Shown: piece by piece, positions 22,918-34,071 of the stretch
Layout: every line of letters begins with the position of its first letter
Numbering within the stretch: position 1 is the stretch's first letter
Source of the DNA: Amphiduros pacificus
Taxonomy: Eukaryota > Annelida > Polychaeta > Phyllodocida > Hesionidae
Direction of reading: 5' to 3'
NCBI GenBank assembly: GCA_949316495.1
Contig: OX439003.1
Location: 45,271,725 to 45,335,724, forward strand
DNA: 64,000 nt
Notes under the pieces: generated by a model
The model's database searches: none
The model's input: only the letters and a program-made list of their open reading frames with translations
What the model was told of the DNA's origin: nothing
Position numbers and translations under genes: made by a program

Positions 22918-25468
22918 TTGAAGGACATGGTGAATTACTATGACAAGGAACTCCCCACACTTATGGATAAACATGCTCCTATTAAATATGCCAAGGTCAC
23001 TAACCGCAAACCTGTACCTTGGATGAGTGATCAATTAAAGCTGGAAAGGTCTCTCAAGAGGAGGCTTGAGAGGAAAATGAACAAGACTGGCTCTCATATC
23101 GATAAAGAACTGTATAACTCTCGGAGAAATAAATACAATTCCATGCTGAAATCATCTCAATCTGCATATTTCTCCAACCTGGTTGAGGAAAACAAGCATG
23201 ACCCCAAAAAACTATTCAGAGTCATTGATACAGTCATGCACAAGAAGGACATACCAATGCCCCAATCTGAATGAATGAATGAATGGTTTCTTTACGGCAC
23301 ATCGACACAATGAGGTCATTCAGTGCCAAAATAGTAAAAACAAAAACGTTATATTGACTAGAAACAAAATGTAAATATTAATACAATATGTAGATAACAC
23401 AAGAATTTAACAACAGCATTTATATAACTCCAATCAAATATAATAAATATGTATAATTTGTTTAAAAAACTTTATCAGTATGATGTTTTGCAGTTCTTGA
23501 TAAATAAGTCGATGACATAAATAAACAAAAGCTCTGCCCTTAAAACTGATTATAAAGTCCTATGCGAGTTAAAAATGATACTATCACAGAAGTATCTACA
23601 GTATCAAATAACATATGTAAATCTTGTACATTAAAATATTGAGTTCGTATAATATCAAAATCGATACACTCAATTAAAATATGTTTAATGGTCAAAGCCC
23701 TTTGACAACCAATACATTCCGGTTGATCTGACTCTGAGGTCACTCAAGCTGAGAAGTTCAACACATTCTTTCTTGAAAAAATAGAAAGGATTCGCCTGGA
23801 CATTGATACGGCTCCACCCTGCCCAATTTCGTCACAAGGTGACACTGCGAACAATGAAAGCACAGCTGGTACCTCACTGCTTGAGAGGTTCACCCCTCTA
23901 ACCGGAGAGGATGTGCGAAAATTAGTCAAGAGGTCTGCAAAGAAGTCATGTGAGCTAGATCCTCTCCCGACTTGGCTCCTAATTGACCTCCTAGATGACC
24001 TCCTACCAATAATTACTTCCATCATAAACAAATCTCTACTGGAATGAGCAGTACCTGATAATATGAAAATTGCCATCATAACACCCCTGCTAAAGAAACT
24101 TTGCCTTACAGACCTGTTTCCAACCTGACATACATTTCTAAACTTACAGAGAGGGCAGTTGCAGACCAACTAGTTCCTCATCTGGTAAGAAATGGCCTTA
24201 CTGACAAATTTCAATCAGCCTACAAGGAATATCATAGCACTGAAACCGCTCTGTTGAAGGTTCAGAACGATATCTTGCGGGACCTAGATGATAGGAAGTC
24301 AGTTATTCTGTTGTTACTTGACCTCTCAGCTGCCTTTGACACCATTGACCACCAAATCCTATTTAATAGATTGGAGGCTAGATGTAATGTTAAGGGTCGC
24401 GCCCTTTCCTGGATTCGGTCATATCTCGGTAACAGGAAGCAGTGTGTGAAGGTAGGGACTCACAGGTCCTACCTCAAGCCTATAAAATATGGGGTCCCTC
24501 AGGGCTCAGTCCTAGGTCCCATATTGTTCACCATTTATATGACACCCCTATCGGATATACTGGCGAAATATGGTCTGAGCTATCATATTTATGCAGATGA
24601 TACTCAGATCTACATCCCTGTAGACCACACCTCCCCCCATCAAGTAGATATAAGCAGACACAAACTGGAGGAATGTGTCTGTGAGGTCAGGAACTTCCTT
24701 ATATCTAATAAGATGAAGATAAATGATGGAAAGACAGAGATGCTCATATGTACTGACAGGTACAATACTGCCAACCGCAGTAGTATCCCAGAAACAATCA
24801 GAGTTGGTAGCTCCGATATTGCTCCTAGTGAGTCAGTGGTGGATCTCGGCATCACATTTGACTCCAACATGGGCATGAAGGCCCAGATCAGAAAAATGTG
24901 CAAGAAGGGCTATTAACATATTAGGAACCTGGCGGCCATTAGATATTGTCTAGACGAGAAGACCGCTATAACACTTACCCATGCTTTTGTCACATCGACC
25001 CTCGATTATGGTAATGGCCTATTGCCTGGCCTTCCCAAAACTGACATTAGGAAGCTGCAATACCTCCAAAACTCGGCAGCACGTGTTGTAGGAAAAATTA
25101 GGAAATTTTATCACATTTCAGGAAAACTACTGTAACAGGAGCTTCACTGGCTCCCTGTACTTGCGAGAATAGAATTCAAAATCCTTCTCTTAACCTGAAA
25201 GGCCCTAAATGGTAAGGCTCCGCCTTACTTGCTTGATCTACTCCTAATCAAACAAGGGGAACGTAATCTTAGATCCAACGATGGCCCCCATCTTCAAGTA
25301 CCTGATACCAGGCCAAGGACAGTGGGTGACAGGGCCTTTTCATCTGTCGGCCCTAGACTTTGGAATTCCTTGCCTACTGAAATTAGGACAAGTACTTCAG
25401 TATCCTTATTCAAGAATAGACTGAAAACTCATCTCTTCAGGACACATGTCCTGAACACAACGCTATGA
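22918..25468 (+). pseudogene. LINE-B ORF2 reverse transcriptase region
   Basis: A linker at 22918-23274 is followed by the inserted LINE-A piece, then by finger blocks (ELDPLPTWLL, MKIAIITPLLKK) with a stop near 24045. The main reverse transcriptase frame (24101-24916) has YRPVSNLTYISKL, SAYKEYHSTETAL, LLLDLSAAFDTIDH, YGVPQGSVLGPILF and IYADDTQIY, the catalytic YADD. The C-terminal half is in further frames, ending GPRLWNSLPTEIRTSTSVSL. It copies element RNA at nicked DNA. At least three stops or frameshifts plus the insertion inactivate it. Confidence 0.9.
23271..23725 (-). mobile_element. 5'-truncated LINE-A inserted in LINE-B
   Basis: The tail ATGAATGAATGAATGG is at the left, followed by the LINE-A 3' UTR and the last codons of ORF2 (CIGCQRALTIKHILIEC). 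The target ATCTGA is duplicated at 23265-23270 and 23726-23731. It is nearly identical to 9747-10205, which dates it close to the full-length copy. Confidence 0.92.
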
Positions 25469-25516
25469 ACAGACCTAGTCTGGTATCAGCGCTATACAAA
25501 TTTTATTATTATTATT

Positions 25517-25831
25517 ATGGCTCAGCCCAAGGTTACGAAGCCAACAAAACTCGAAGGACCCCAAGAAAGAAAGTCACAACAAGTGACTGTTACTGATAAA
25601 GAGCCAAGCCAAAGAGGATTAATCAATCAAGGGAATGAGTGCTGGTTAAATTCAACTGTTCAAGGAATTGCTTCAACAGATATTCTAAAATCAATAGGTT
25701 GGAACCTTGTACTTTTTTAATCTGCAAACACAAATTTTAGATAAAAATGTAATGTATATATTTGTTGATTGAAATTTAGTAACTATGTATACTTCAGCAA
25801 GATTATGGATGTGCCACAGTTAAAATAAGAA
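25517..25831 (+). pseudogene. Duplicated gene fragment, copy 2, right part (USP Cys box)
   Basis: This is the continuation of 17751-18209 after the LINE-B insertion, beginning with the duplicated target ATGGCTC. The frame to 25720 is open without the stop seen in copy 1 and carries RGLINQGNECWLNSTVQ, the ubiquitin-specific protease Cys-box signature with the nucleophile Cys. The His box and the rest of a USP domain are absent. It closes at WNLVLF, so the fragment ends shortly after the Cys box. Confidence 0.65.
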
Positions 25832-26103
25832 GTCTTGTATGCTGCCAAACAAACAAATGAGCTTGACAAAAATACTATAATTTATTTATTGATATATTTG
25901 TAGATAATAATAATAATAATAATAAAACTTATAAGTCTGTTCATAGCGCTATGTTCAGAACATGTCTCCTGAAAAGGTGAGTTTTCAGGTTACTCTTAAA
26001 AATGGAGACTGAGGAACTTGTTCTAATGGCAGTAGGGAATGCATTCCATAGTCTAGGGCCAATTGACAAGAAGGCTCTATCACCTACCGTCTTCAGGCGA
26101 GTA

Positions 26104-27038
26104 GATAGATAGATAGATAATTTTTATTTGAGTCTCATCCTTATCTACTAATACATTAAAAACCAACACATATTAAAATCTAGGCCATTCTGTATAGAAT
26201 TATAAGAGACTGTTTAGTCCATCAGGTCTCTCAATAAATAAATTAGCTAGTGACAAAGTGTGTGTTACATGATATCGTCTTTGTAAGATCATATGGCAGG
26301 TTTTGGCTATATCACGCATACAAGTATAATCAGATAATAAAAATAACAGTTTCTGGTTGTCATTCATTTCTAAAAATTCTGGGTTAAAAACAACACTGTA
26401 TAGATTCTGTCTTATATCATCATAGAGTGAGCACCTCCCCACTACTGCAAACAGAACAAATGCGATTTTCTTCAGGAATCCTTTCATACCGTCCTGTTTC
26501 AATTCTAATTGGTGCTGTACCAGACCGGAATTTAGCAAGAGCACTTCTATGCTGTCTGTTTAAAATATATAAATAAGGTTCCATCCTGAATTCAGATTTA
26601 AAGGCTCTATAGGTCCGCAACTTATTTCGGCCTGCTCCATGTTTGGCCTTTTCCCTCTGGAGGTCATTGTTCCATATTTCTAGGTACTGAGTCTGGAGAG
26701 CGCTCCTCAGTTCATCTAAAGCATGACTATCTCCATCCATGATAAGCCTCTCCAGCCCAAGGGAGCGTAACTTGGCAATAAATTTATTGGCGCTGTTCTT
26801 CCGCCCATCCAGAGCCAGGCGTCGAGCCCAGCTGAATACTCTGTAGTTCACTCTGTCCGGTGACATGCTGGCTAGGCAGCACCACTGCCTGCCCACGGCC
26901 ATCCATCTCCTCACTTGTGGGAACTCCCAGCCCATATCCCCTTCCACTGCTGGTGAGGGTGAGGATTTACAGAGCCCCATGAACACTTTACATGCTCTGT
27001 GCTGTACTGCTGTGATACAAGAGTATTCTGTGTTACGC
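26104..27038 (-). mobile_element. LINE-D: 5'-truncated non-LTR retrotransposon, C-terminal part
   Basis: On the minus strand, an open frame from 27166 to 26420 (element part from about 27038) encodes TAVQHRACKVFMG, GDMGWEFPQVRRWMAVGRQW, RTYRAFKSEFRMEPYLYIL and FRSGTAPIRIETGRYERIP. It ends in a Cys-rich motif (ICSVCSSGEV) continued in another frame (CSLYDDIRQNLYSVVF). This is the conserved C-terminal tail of a LINE ORF2 family common in marine invertebrates. The 3' end is a (TATC)n-type simple repeat (26101-26120). It abuts the LTR fragment at its truncated 5' end. Confidence 0.75.
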
Positions 27039-27481
27039 AACGATCCTTTAAAAGGGCCCGCAACTGTTGGATCTTCGGAGAGCAGAGAGCAGGAGACCAG
27101 AATTCGGAGACTGGAAAGCAGAGAACCAGTGTCCACTTGCCTCATAAGATCCACGACTCTCAGCATCGTGACCGCATAGACTTGGGTGTTTAATGTATTC
27201 TCAGGACTCTATAAGTATCATGCATTTGGGTAGTTTATATGCCTCGCTCATTGCCATGCCGGCCTAGCCAGACAAGGATTCATAGCACCGAATAAAGGTA
27301 ACTATTGTGCAGTGTATATCCTGTGTCTGCAGTCCTTATTACCTCACACCTCACATGGGTAGATAGGGTTGCTAGGTTCCGTGCCCCGCCTCACAGCCAG
27401 CGAATAAAGTAGAGTAAGAGTAGAGTATCGATCCCCCGTCCACGTCCCCCAACGACGGATACTCACAAACCATGGGTAACA
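27039..27481 (+). mobile_element. LTR fragment related to the solo LTR at 21.7 kb (fossil)
   Basis: It shares CTTAAAAG-type, CGACTCTCAG.ATCGTGAC, TTGCCATGCCGGCCTAGCCA and GAATAAAGGTAACTATTG stretches with 21880-22345 and the same GGGTAACA end at 27481. The left part is missing where LINE-D joins. It lies inside LINE-B copy 2. It is a broken, 5'-shortened LTR. Confidence 0.75.
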
Positions 27482-30147
27482 ATAGTAGCCTTTTTACACA
27501 ATTTTTAATTTGAGCACATGGAGTAATATCAGCATGATCAACCCTGATATTGTCAGGGGTTGTTCTGCAAACAGCAGTGCCATACTTTGTCAGTACATAT
27601 TAGCATTTCAGTTTTACCATCACTGATCTTCATTTTATTGGATATCAGGAAGGCTCTGACCTCCTGGACACATTTTTCTAATTTGTGTCTACTGATATTA
27701 GAGTGTTGGTCCAAGGACCGGTCTATTGGTATATAAATCTGGGTATCATCAGCATAGATATGGTAATTGAGGTCATATTTTGCTAAGATGTCAGATAAGG
27801 GGGACATGTAGAGAGTAAATAGTATGGGACCAAGGACCGAACCTTGTGGGACCCCAAACTTTATTGGGCGAAACGTGGACCTAGAGGATCCTACTTTAAC
27901 ACATTGCTTCCTGCCATTGAGATAGAAGCGAATCCATGAGAGGGCATGACCACTGACATGACATCTGGATTCAAGTCTATCAATTAGTATCTGGAGGTCA
28001 ATAGTGTCAAAGGCCGCAGAGAGGTCAAGCAAAAGGAGGATAACTGACTTCTTGTTATCCATTTCACATAGGATGTCTCAGTACTGTGGAACTCCTTGAA
28101 GGCTGACTGGAACTTGTCAGTACGGCCATTTCTTACCAAATGAGGGACTAACTGATCAGCAACTGCCCTCTCAGTTTAGAGATATAGGTTAGATTTGAGA
28201 CCGGCCTATAATTACTCTCAATAAGTTCAAGGCCCAGTTTTTTTAACAGTTGGGCAATGATGGCAATTTTCATGTTCTCCGATACTGCTGAGCTAGTCAG
28301 AGACTTGTTTATAATGACAGTAATAATCGGTAAGAGTTCATCTAAAAGGTCAAGTAGGAGCCAGGTAGGGATTGGATCAAGGCCACAGGATTTCTTAGCA
28401 GACTTCTTGATAAGCTTAGGTACATCATTTACTATTAACACTTCAAACTCATCCAGACACTGAGTTGGAAGTATGGATGTGGCAATTGTTTGCAGTGCAA
28501 CCTGGTGATGAATTTGCAGTCAGATGTTCTATCAAGATTTTGACAGATTTTATCAATTTTATCAAGGAAATAGTCATTAAACTTTTCAGCTTGGGTAGTT
28601 TCACAGTCAAATGCTGGCATGGGTGTGTCCTTATTTTTGTGCATGACTGTATCAATGACCTAAAAGAGCTTCTTAGGGTCATGCTTATTTTCCTCCACCA
28701 GTTTGGCAAAGTAGTTAGATTGTGATTTTTTAATAGGGAGTTATATTTATTTCTCTGGGTGTTAAAAAGCTCTCTATCAATCTGTGATCCAGTCTTATTA
28801 AATTTTATCTAAAGTCTCCTCTTAATAGACCTTTCCTTTTTGATGAGGTCACTCATCCAAGGCACTGGTTTACGCGTAGAGAAACCTTGGCCTTTTCAGG
28901 GGGGCATGCTTATCAAATATGGTTGAGAGCTTTCTATCATAGAATTCAACCAAGTCATGTAGGTTGAGGTTTTCCCATTCATGTTTATGAGACATAACAT
29001 GAGTTAGGTCACCCTAAGGGATTCTAGGTCAATATTGCTAAATTTTCTATAGTTGATTGATTTCTTGGGATGTTTAGGTGGAGTAATATTGAGGTGAAGG
29101 ATGATCATATTATGATCTGAGATATAATTATCCACCAGGTGGCTATTTAAAATTTTATCACCCTTAAAAGTCATGATTAAATCAAGGGTATTTCCAAGTT
29201 TTTGCGTTGGCTCAGTGACCCATTAATCAAAGGTAGATAGGATGTCATTAAATTTTATGACATCAGGTTTAGTAGGTTTGTTTACATGGAAGTTATAGTC
29301 ACCCAAGAAGATAACCTCATGGTTGAAAGCACCATAGTGAGCCACCAATTGGATAAATTCATCATAGAACTCAGTGTAAGTATACATATTACCACCAGAT
29401 AGCTCTGGCCTGTAGATAACCACAAAGGTGATTTTTTTACCTCTAACCATAATTGAGGCTTCCATGAGTTCCATAGTTTTAACAAGGGGGGTAATAATAA
29501 TTCACATAATTCATTCATCCAGGTTTCTGTCATAAATAGAGCATGAAGTCTATTATGAAAGAAAGTAATCTCTTACTGCTAGAACTTTAGGGGATATACT
29601 TTGAACATTACAGAGGCCAATTGTGAGTTTATTGGGAAAGGCAAGCGAGTGGGTATTGGTCCCTATACCAAAACCTTGTGCTCCATGCGAGCGTGTCGCA
29701 CCGATAGAGCAAGCTGAAGGCAGACCTGCAATGCACATCCGTAGCAGGGAATGTGTATTAGGATGTGTATTGCGCTGAGAACCCGTGTTTACACAGGTAA
29801 TCCCTGGATGGGCGACTTTATTTTTACGATAGTGCAGTGGTAAAGTGGGTAACAGGATAGTCTAGGATGCGAAGCGAAGCAGGTAGGTTGAAATATAAGT
29901 CAAAACGGGGGAGTTCCTCGCCATCGTAATCCAACTTTAATATACCGGCAATATTGTCACCCCTACTAGAAATATAAGGCGATGTTGAGATCACAGATGA
30001 TGAGCTATTGCTATCTTGGCTTATTGTTTGTCGGTCAAGGTCATTCATCAGCAATCCCATACAAGGGAGTTGGGGGACACATAATCATGTTTGATATCAA
30101 AGCCAAATACCAAATAGTTCTCAACATATCATCCGGAAACCAGCAAG

Positions 30148-30315
30148 TTTTGTTTGTTTGTTTGGGGTTTTTCATCACTTTCAACATTATTTCAGTCATT
30201 TCATGATGAGACCTACTTGTAGCAGATATAGTGCTGCCTCACTGAATTGTCATTTCGCAGGTCCTTGACATGACAACCCACCCGGTCACAGATTTACAAG
30301 GACGACAGATTGACC
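30148..30315 (-). mobile_element. SINE fragment (3' part)
   Basis: The tail complement TTTTGTTTGTTTGTTTGGGG is followed by the SINE body up to ACAAGGACGACAGATTGACCC. The tRNA-like head is missing. It is directly followed by a LINE-A piece. Confidence 0.85.
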
Positions 30316-30324
30316 CTTAATTTT

Positions 30325-30475
30325 GGTTAAAAGTCACTATTTGGTTTAAAAACGATACTATCACAGAAGTATCTACAGTATCAAATAATGTATGTAAATC
30401 TTGCACATTAAAATACTGATTCCTAATAATATCAAAATTGATACATTCAATTAAAACATGTTTGATAACCAATAT
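30325..30475 (-). mobile_element. LINE-A ORF2 C-terminal scrap
   Basis: This matches 32587-32720 (ACGATACTATCACAGAAGTA, TTGCACATTAAAATACTGA). Only the last ~45 codons of ORF2 remain (KHVLIECINFDIIRNQYF). The usual 3' UTR and tail are absent, so this is a deleted remnant joined to the SINE. Confidence 0.75.
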
Positions 30476-30479
30476 GGAC

Positions 30480-30950
30480 GCTCCTCTTCTGTTCGCATCT
30501 TTTTCTAACCAACTACGTTCTTTGTGTCTTCTCCATACCTGGTTGTTTCTTTGTACCTGGTCGTTTCTTCTCTGTGCCCTTTTCACATAAATGTAGAATT
30601 AAGCGAATATCACCGAACACAGTCACAACACATACATGATGAGATATGAACGAAGCATTCACACTACTGACTCACTCAGCATGAATCTCCGGACCCGGAT
30701 ATCAGACTTGCGTTCACGGACATGATTTCTCAAGCGGCTTGTTGAGTTTCCAAATTTGTGTTCAAGTTCAAGAGGTTTTCGGGTCTTTTAGGGCTTATCA
30801 CATAGATAAGCGTGTATAGAAGAGTATTCAAGTGAGGTGAGTGGTAGAAACAGTTATAAGATATTTTGTTGGGTTTATGTGAATCTTGGCGCAAGTTTGT
30901 CAAGGTGACCGTCACCATCTTGTTTTTGCCGGTGGTAAGATTTTTGTGAT
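30480..30950. other. No gene recognised; possible 5' flank of the NADAR/SGNH element
   Basis: Non-coding, with GGTGACCGTCACC (a palindrome) at about 30904-30916. The 33-bp repeat shared with 36727 starts at 30953. Confidence 0.35.
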
Positions 30951-32561
30951 ATAGATCAGTGAGTGGATTTTTGGGTTTTGGACATTTTTGTAGAAAGAAT
31001 TGATAAAAATAGAAGGGAAAAAAATGGAAGTTGCAAGGCAGGGGTAATGACGATAGCTATGAGGAAGTGGGGGATTTTGGACATCAAGAAGAGAGATGGC
31101 AAGATAGTCAAGGTAGTGTGTTTACAGAGGTCACTGAGGAGGAGGAAAGGCTTCTGTTGGTCGAGGATGGGGAGGAGGACTTAGTCCCAGGTAACAGAGG
31201 AAAAGGAGCTTCTGTTGTGGTTCCCTAAGGTTGGGAAAAGGAAGAGATTCCAAACAGAGTAAAAGAGGTGATCGACTCCTATGCACAGGGAATTTATGAC
31301 AGGGTGATTTGACAATCTTTGGAGGATAGTGTGTTAACTTTACTGGCAAAAGGGAAGGGACAGATGATTATGGCATTCTATAGAACTGAGTTGAAGGCAG
31401 CTGTTGCCCTGGTGAATGGTTCCCTATCACCTGAAGTGGAGAAGCTGAGAGTTTGTATTCAATCAGGCAGGAGAGTGTAGCAATTGAAGAAGCTGCTCAG
31501 GTAGAATGTATGAAGAATGGGGGATTTTGGTCCGCGAGATTGCAATTGAAGGCTAAGTGTAGGAAAGTAGGCAAGGTGGATGAGGATGTGTAGAGTATGG
31601 AGGTGTGTAAGAAGAGTGCTTCTCTGAAAGTTAGTGATAAGTGGACTAGTTAGTGGGGGATTTAGGGTTGGTAGGTGTGGTGTAGCTATGGCAGGAATGA
31701 GTCAGGTGCCAGTTTTGAGGTGGTGAGATTTGGGTGTGGGCTGGATGTTCTGTCCAATTTTCACATCACCAAATTCGCGTATAAGGGAATATCATATAAC
31801 TGTGTAGAGCTGGCATATCAATCGCATAAGGCTTCCTTTTTTTGGCAGGGAAAAGGTTAGTCAACAGATTTTGGCGTTGCGCAACCCCAAGAAAATGAAG
31901 GCAGCAATAGTAGGATGGCAGAGTGAAAGATGGAATAGGCAGAGGATTGGACTTTTGACAGAGTTCATAAGGGCAAGGGTAGCTGGTGATGTGAGGTTCA
32001 GGGAACTACTCGGGAGTACAGGAAGTTCCTGTTAGTCGAGAATGTTAGGAAGCCTGTGCAGTCTTTCTGGGGAATAGGTGATGGTAGAGGTCAGAACAGA
32101 ATGGGTAGAATTCTGATAGATGTGAGGAGAGAGTTGCTAGGAGGTAATGGGATGCAGGGAGTGAGGTGTGTGGATGAGAGAGATGTCTTCCTGTAAGTGG
32201 GAGACTCCATGTTGGGAAGCCCTGATCTCCATCAGGTAGTTCAGATGGCACTAGGGGCCCAGTGGAAGGTAGAACTTCACATATGGAGGGGGGAAGGGGT
32301 TGCAATGAATGAATGGTTGCTTAGAGGCACATCAACCACTAAGGTTATTCAGTGCCTAAAAGTGGTAAAAACATAAACGTTTATAAAATCAATATATGTA
32401 AATAATCTTAACATAAAATATCAACAAAATCCTTTCAATATATCAGTTATAGACAACAAAATTGTATAAATGAATTCAATTTAAAAGACTTTAAATACCA
32501 TCTGATGTTTCGCGGTTCTTGATAAATAGGCCAATGACCTAAGTAAACAAGAGCTCCACAC

Positions 32562-33947
32562 TTAAAATTGGTTATAAAGTCCTATTTGGTTTAAAAACGA
32601 TACTATCACAGAAGTATCTACAGTATCAAATAACGAATGTAAATCTTGCACATTAAAATATTGAGTCCTAATAATATCAAAATCAATACATTCAATTAAA
32701 ATATGTTTAATAGTCATAGCCCTTTGACATCCAACACACCGAGGCTGATCTTCACCTTTAAGAAGATAGCAATGTGTTAAATGACTATGTCCTATTCTTA
32801 TTCGACTTAAAACAGACTCTTCTCTTCGGTTAATTCTACAAGCACCTTTTGTTTTACCCGGAACGGGTTTAATTTCGTGTAATTTATTAAAAACTGCTTC
32901 ATTCCAGCGCAATTGCCATTTAGAACGTAAAAAAACAGTAATATATTTCTTAAACTCTGTATAAGGTATAAGCATATTTATTGGGCGCTTATCCAATGCT
33001 GCTTTGGCAGCTTGGTCAGCAGCCTCATTTCCAAGGATTCCAATATGACTTGGTATCCAATAAAAACGAATTTCTTTATTTTCCTCAGTACAGAGTTTGT
33101 GATGCCGCTCAAGGATATTGTAAATAAAAGGATTTTTCCAATCCTTTGCTTTCATTGCTTGTAAGGAAGACAATGAATCAGAAAATATTAAAAATTTTCG
33201 ATGTGGAGAAGTCTCCACATGATCTAAAGCTAGGTATAAAGCATGAAGTTCTGCAGAATAAATAGAAGATTTATTTGGCAGACGTTCTGAATAAATATGA
33301 TTGCCCTTAACAGCAGCTGCAGCAGCCTTGTCATCATCAAATGATCCATCAGTGTAAATACACTGATATCCAGTGAAAACAGATTTTATTTCATTATATC
33401 TATTAATATACAGGGATGGATCAGTTGAGTATTTCTTTAATTCTGACATGGCTACATTAATATTTAAAGATTCGTAGGTCCATGGAGGTGTTTCTGGATA
33501 TTGAAATTTAGCTATTTGATTTGGATTTAAATTTAAAGATTGTAAAGATTCTTTGATGCGAATGCCAAAAGTTGGTATTGTATTAGATTTACTTTCAAAA
33601 AGGTCAACATAGTTTGGATTAAATATAGTATCATGTGCAGGATTGTCTGGACAAGCTGCAATTTTTGCAGCATACTGAAGGGCAAGCTTTTCTCTTCTTA
33701 AATCAAGAGGCAGCTCATCTGCCTCAACTGCCAAGCTATCTGCAGGCGATGTACGAAATGCACCAAGGCAAAGTCGTAAACCTTGATTTTGTATAGGATC
33801 AAGCATTTTAATATAAGATGGACGTGCTGATCCATATATCATACATCCATAATCAAGCTTAGAACGTACAAGCGCTCTGTAAAATTGCATTAAAATATTA
33901 CGGTCCCCTCCCCAATCAGTATGGGCAAGAACCCGTAATAAATCCAA
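32562..33947 (-). CDS. LINE-A copy 2 ORF2: thumb, RNase H, C-terminal Cys/His
   Basis: A 461-residue open frame. Residues ~1-120 are the reverse transcriptase thumb (RVLAHTDWGGDRN, LDYGCMIYGSARPSYIKML). Residues ~195-330 are a complete RNase H with CIYTDGSFDDDK, SAELHALYLALDHVE, IFSDSLSSLQAMK and FYWIPSHIGILGNEAADQAA, so D, E, D and the His/Asp block are all present. The tail RCVGCQRAMTIKHILIEC is the usual Cys-X2-Cys-His-type motif. The frame starts after a frameshift. The catalytic FVDD is in the upstream piece (34284-34072), so the polymerase as a whole is dead. Sequence constraint on the RNase H part appears well kept. Confidence 0.88.
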   Translation of the reverse strand: MDLLRVLAHTDWGGDRNILMQFYRALVRSKLDYGCMIYGSARPSYIKMLDPIQNQGLRLCLGAFRTSPADSLAVEADELPLDLRREKLALQYAAKIAACPDNPAHDTIFNPNYVDLFESKSNTIPTFGIRIKESLQSLNLNPNQIAKFQYPETPPWTYESLNINVAMSELKKYSTDPSLYINRYNEIKSVFTGYQCIYTDGSFDDDKAAAAAVKGNHIYSERLPNKSSIYSAELHALYLALDHVETSPHRKFLIFSDSLSSLQAMKAKDWKNPFIYNILERHHKLCTEENKEIRFYWIPSHIGILGNEAADQAAKAALDKRPINMLIPYTEFKKYITVFLRSKWQLRWNEAVFNKLHEIKPVPGKTKGACRINRREESVLSRIRIGHSHLTHCYLLKGEDQPRCVGCQRAMTIKHILIECIDFDIIRTQYFNVQDLHSLFDTVDTSVIVSFLNQIGLYNQF

Positions 33948-34071
33948 TGCCTTCTGGCATTTCTTTTTAACGTATTTAATGTGAGGAATAAAAGATAATT
34001 TCCTGTCAAAAATAAGTCCAAGAAACTTGGTTTCTTCGACAACAGGTATCCGAGTTTGGCCTAAATAAAGA

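Larger units (their letters stand above)
18210..25516 (+). mobile_element. LINE-B: full-length CR1/L2-type non-LTR retrotransposon
   Basis: A TSD ATGGCTC at 18203-18209 and 25517-25523 bounds the element. The order is a GC-rich 5' end (TTCTGCGCATGCGC), a tandem-monomer 5' UTR (to about 19390), ORF1 (19400-20629), a spacer, ORF2 endonuclease (21193-22849) and reverse transcriptase (to about 25468). The tail GCGCTATACAAATTTT(ATT)n is a classic CR1/L2 3' end. ORF2 ends with GDRAFSSVGPRLWNSLPTEI, a CR1/L2 hallmark. A solo LTR (21656-22345) and a LINE-A piece (23271-23725) were inserted later. Frameshifts and stops in both ORFs make it inactive. Confidence 0.92.
25905..30060 (-). mobile_element. 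LINE-B copy 2, broken and partly deleted
   Basis: The (ATT)n tail complement at about 25905-25925 begins the 3' end on the minus strand. RLKTVGDRAF-type coding follows to 26104. The element resumes at 27482 with the reverse transcriptase (28062-27553: LLLLDLSAAFDTIDL, FGVPQGSVLGPILF, IYADDTQIYI), then finger regions (28441-28148), linker, and endonuclease (29533-29223: FLGDYNFHVN, VVIYRPELSG). It ends near ORF2's N-terminus (29738-29553: IGLCNVQSISPKV; 30060-29824). Part of the thumb region is missing where LINE-D and the LTR fragment sit. ORF1 is absent. Confidence 0.85.
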
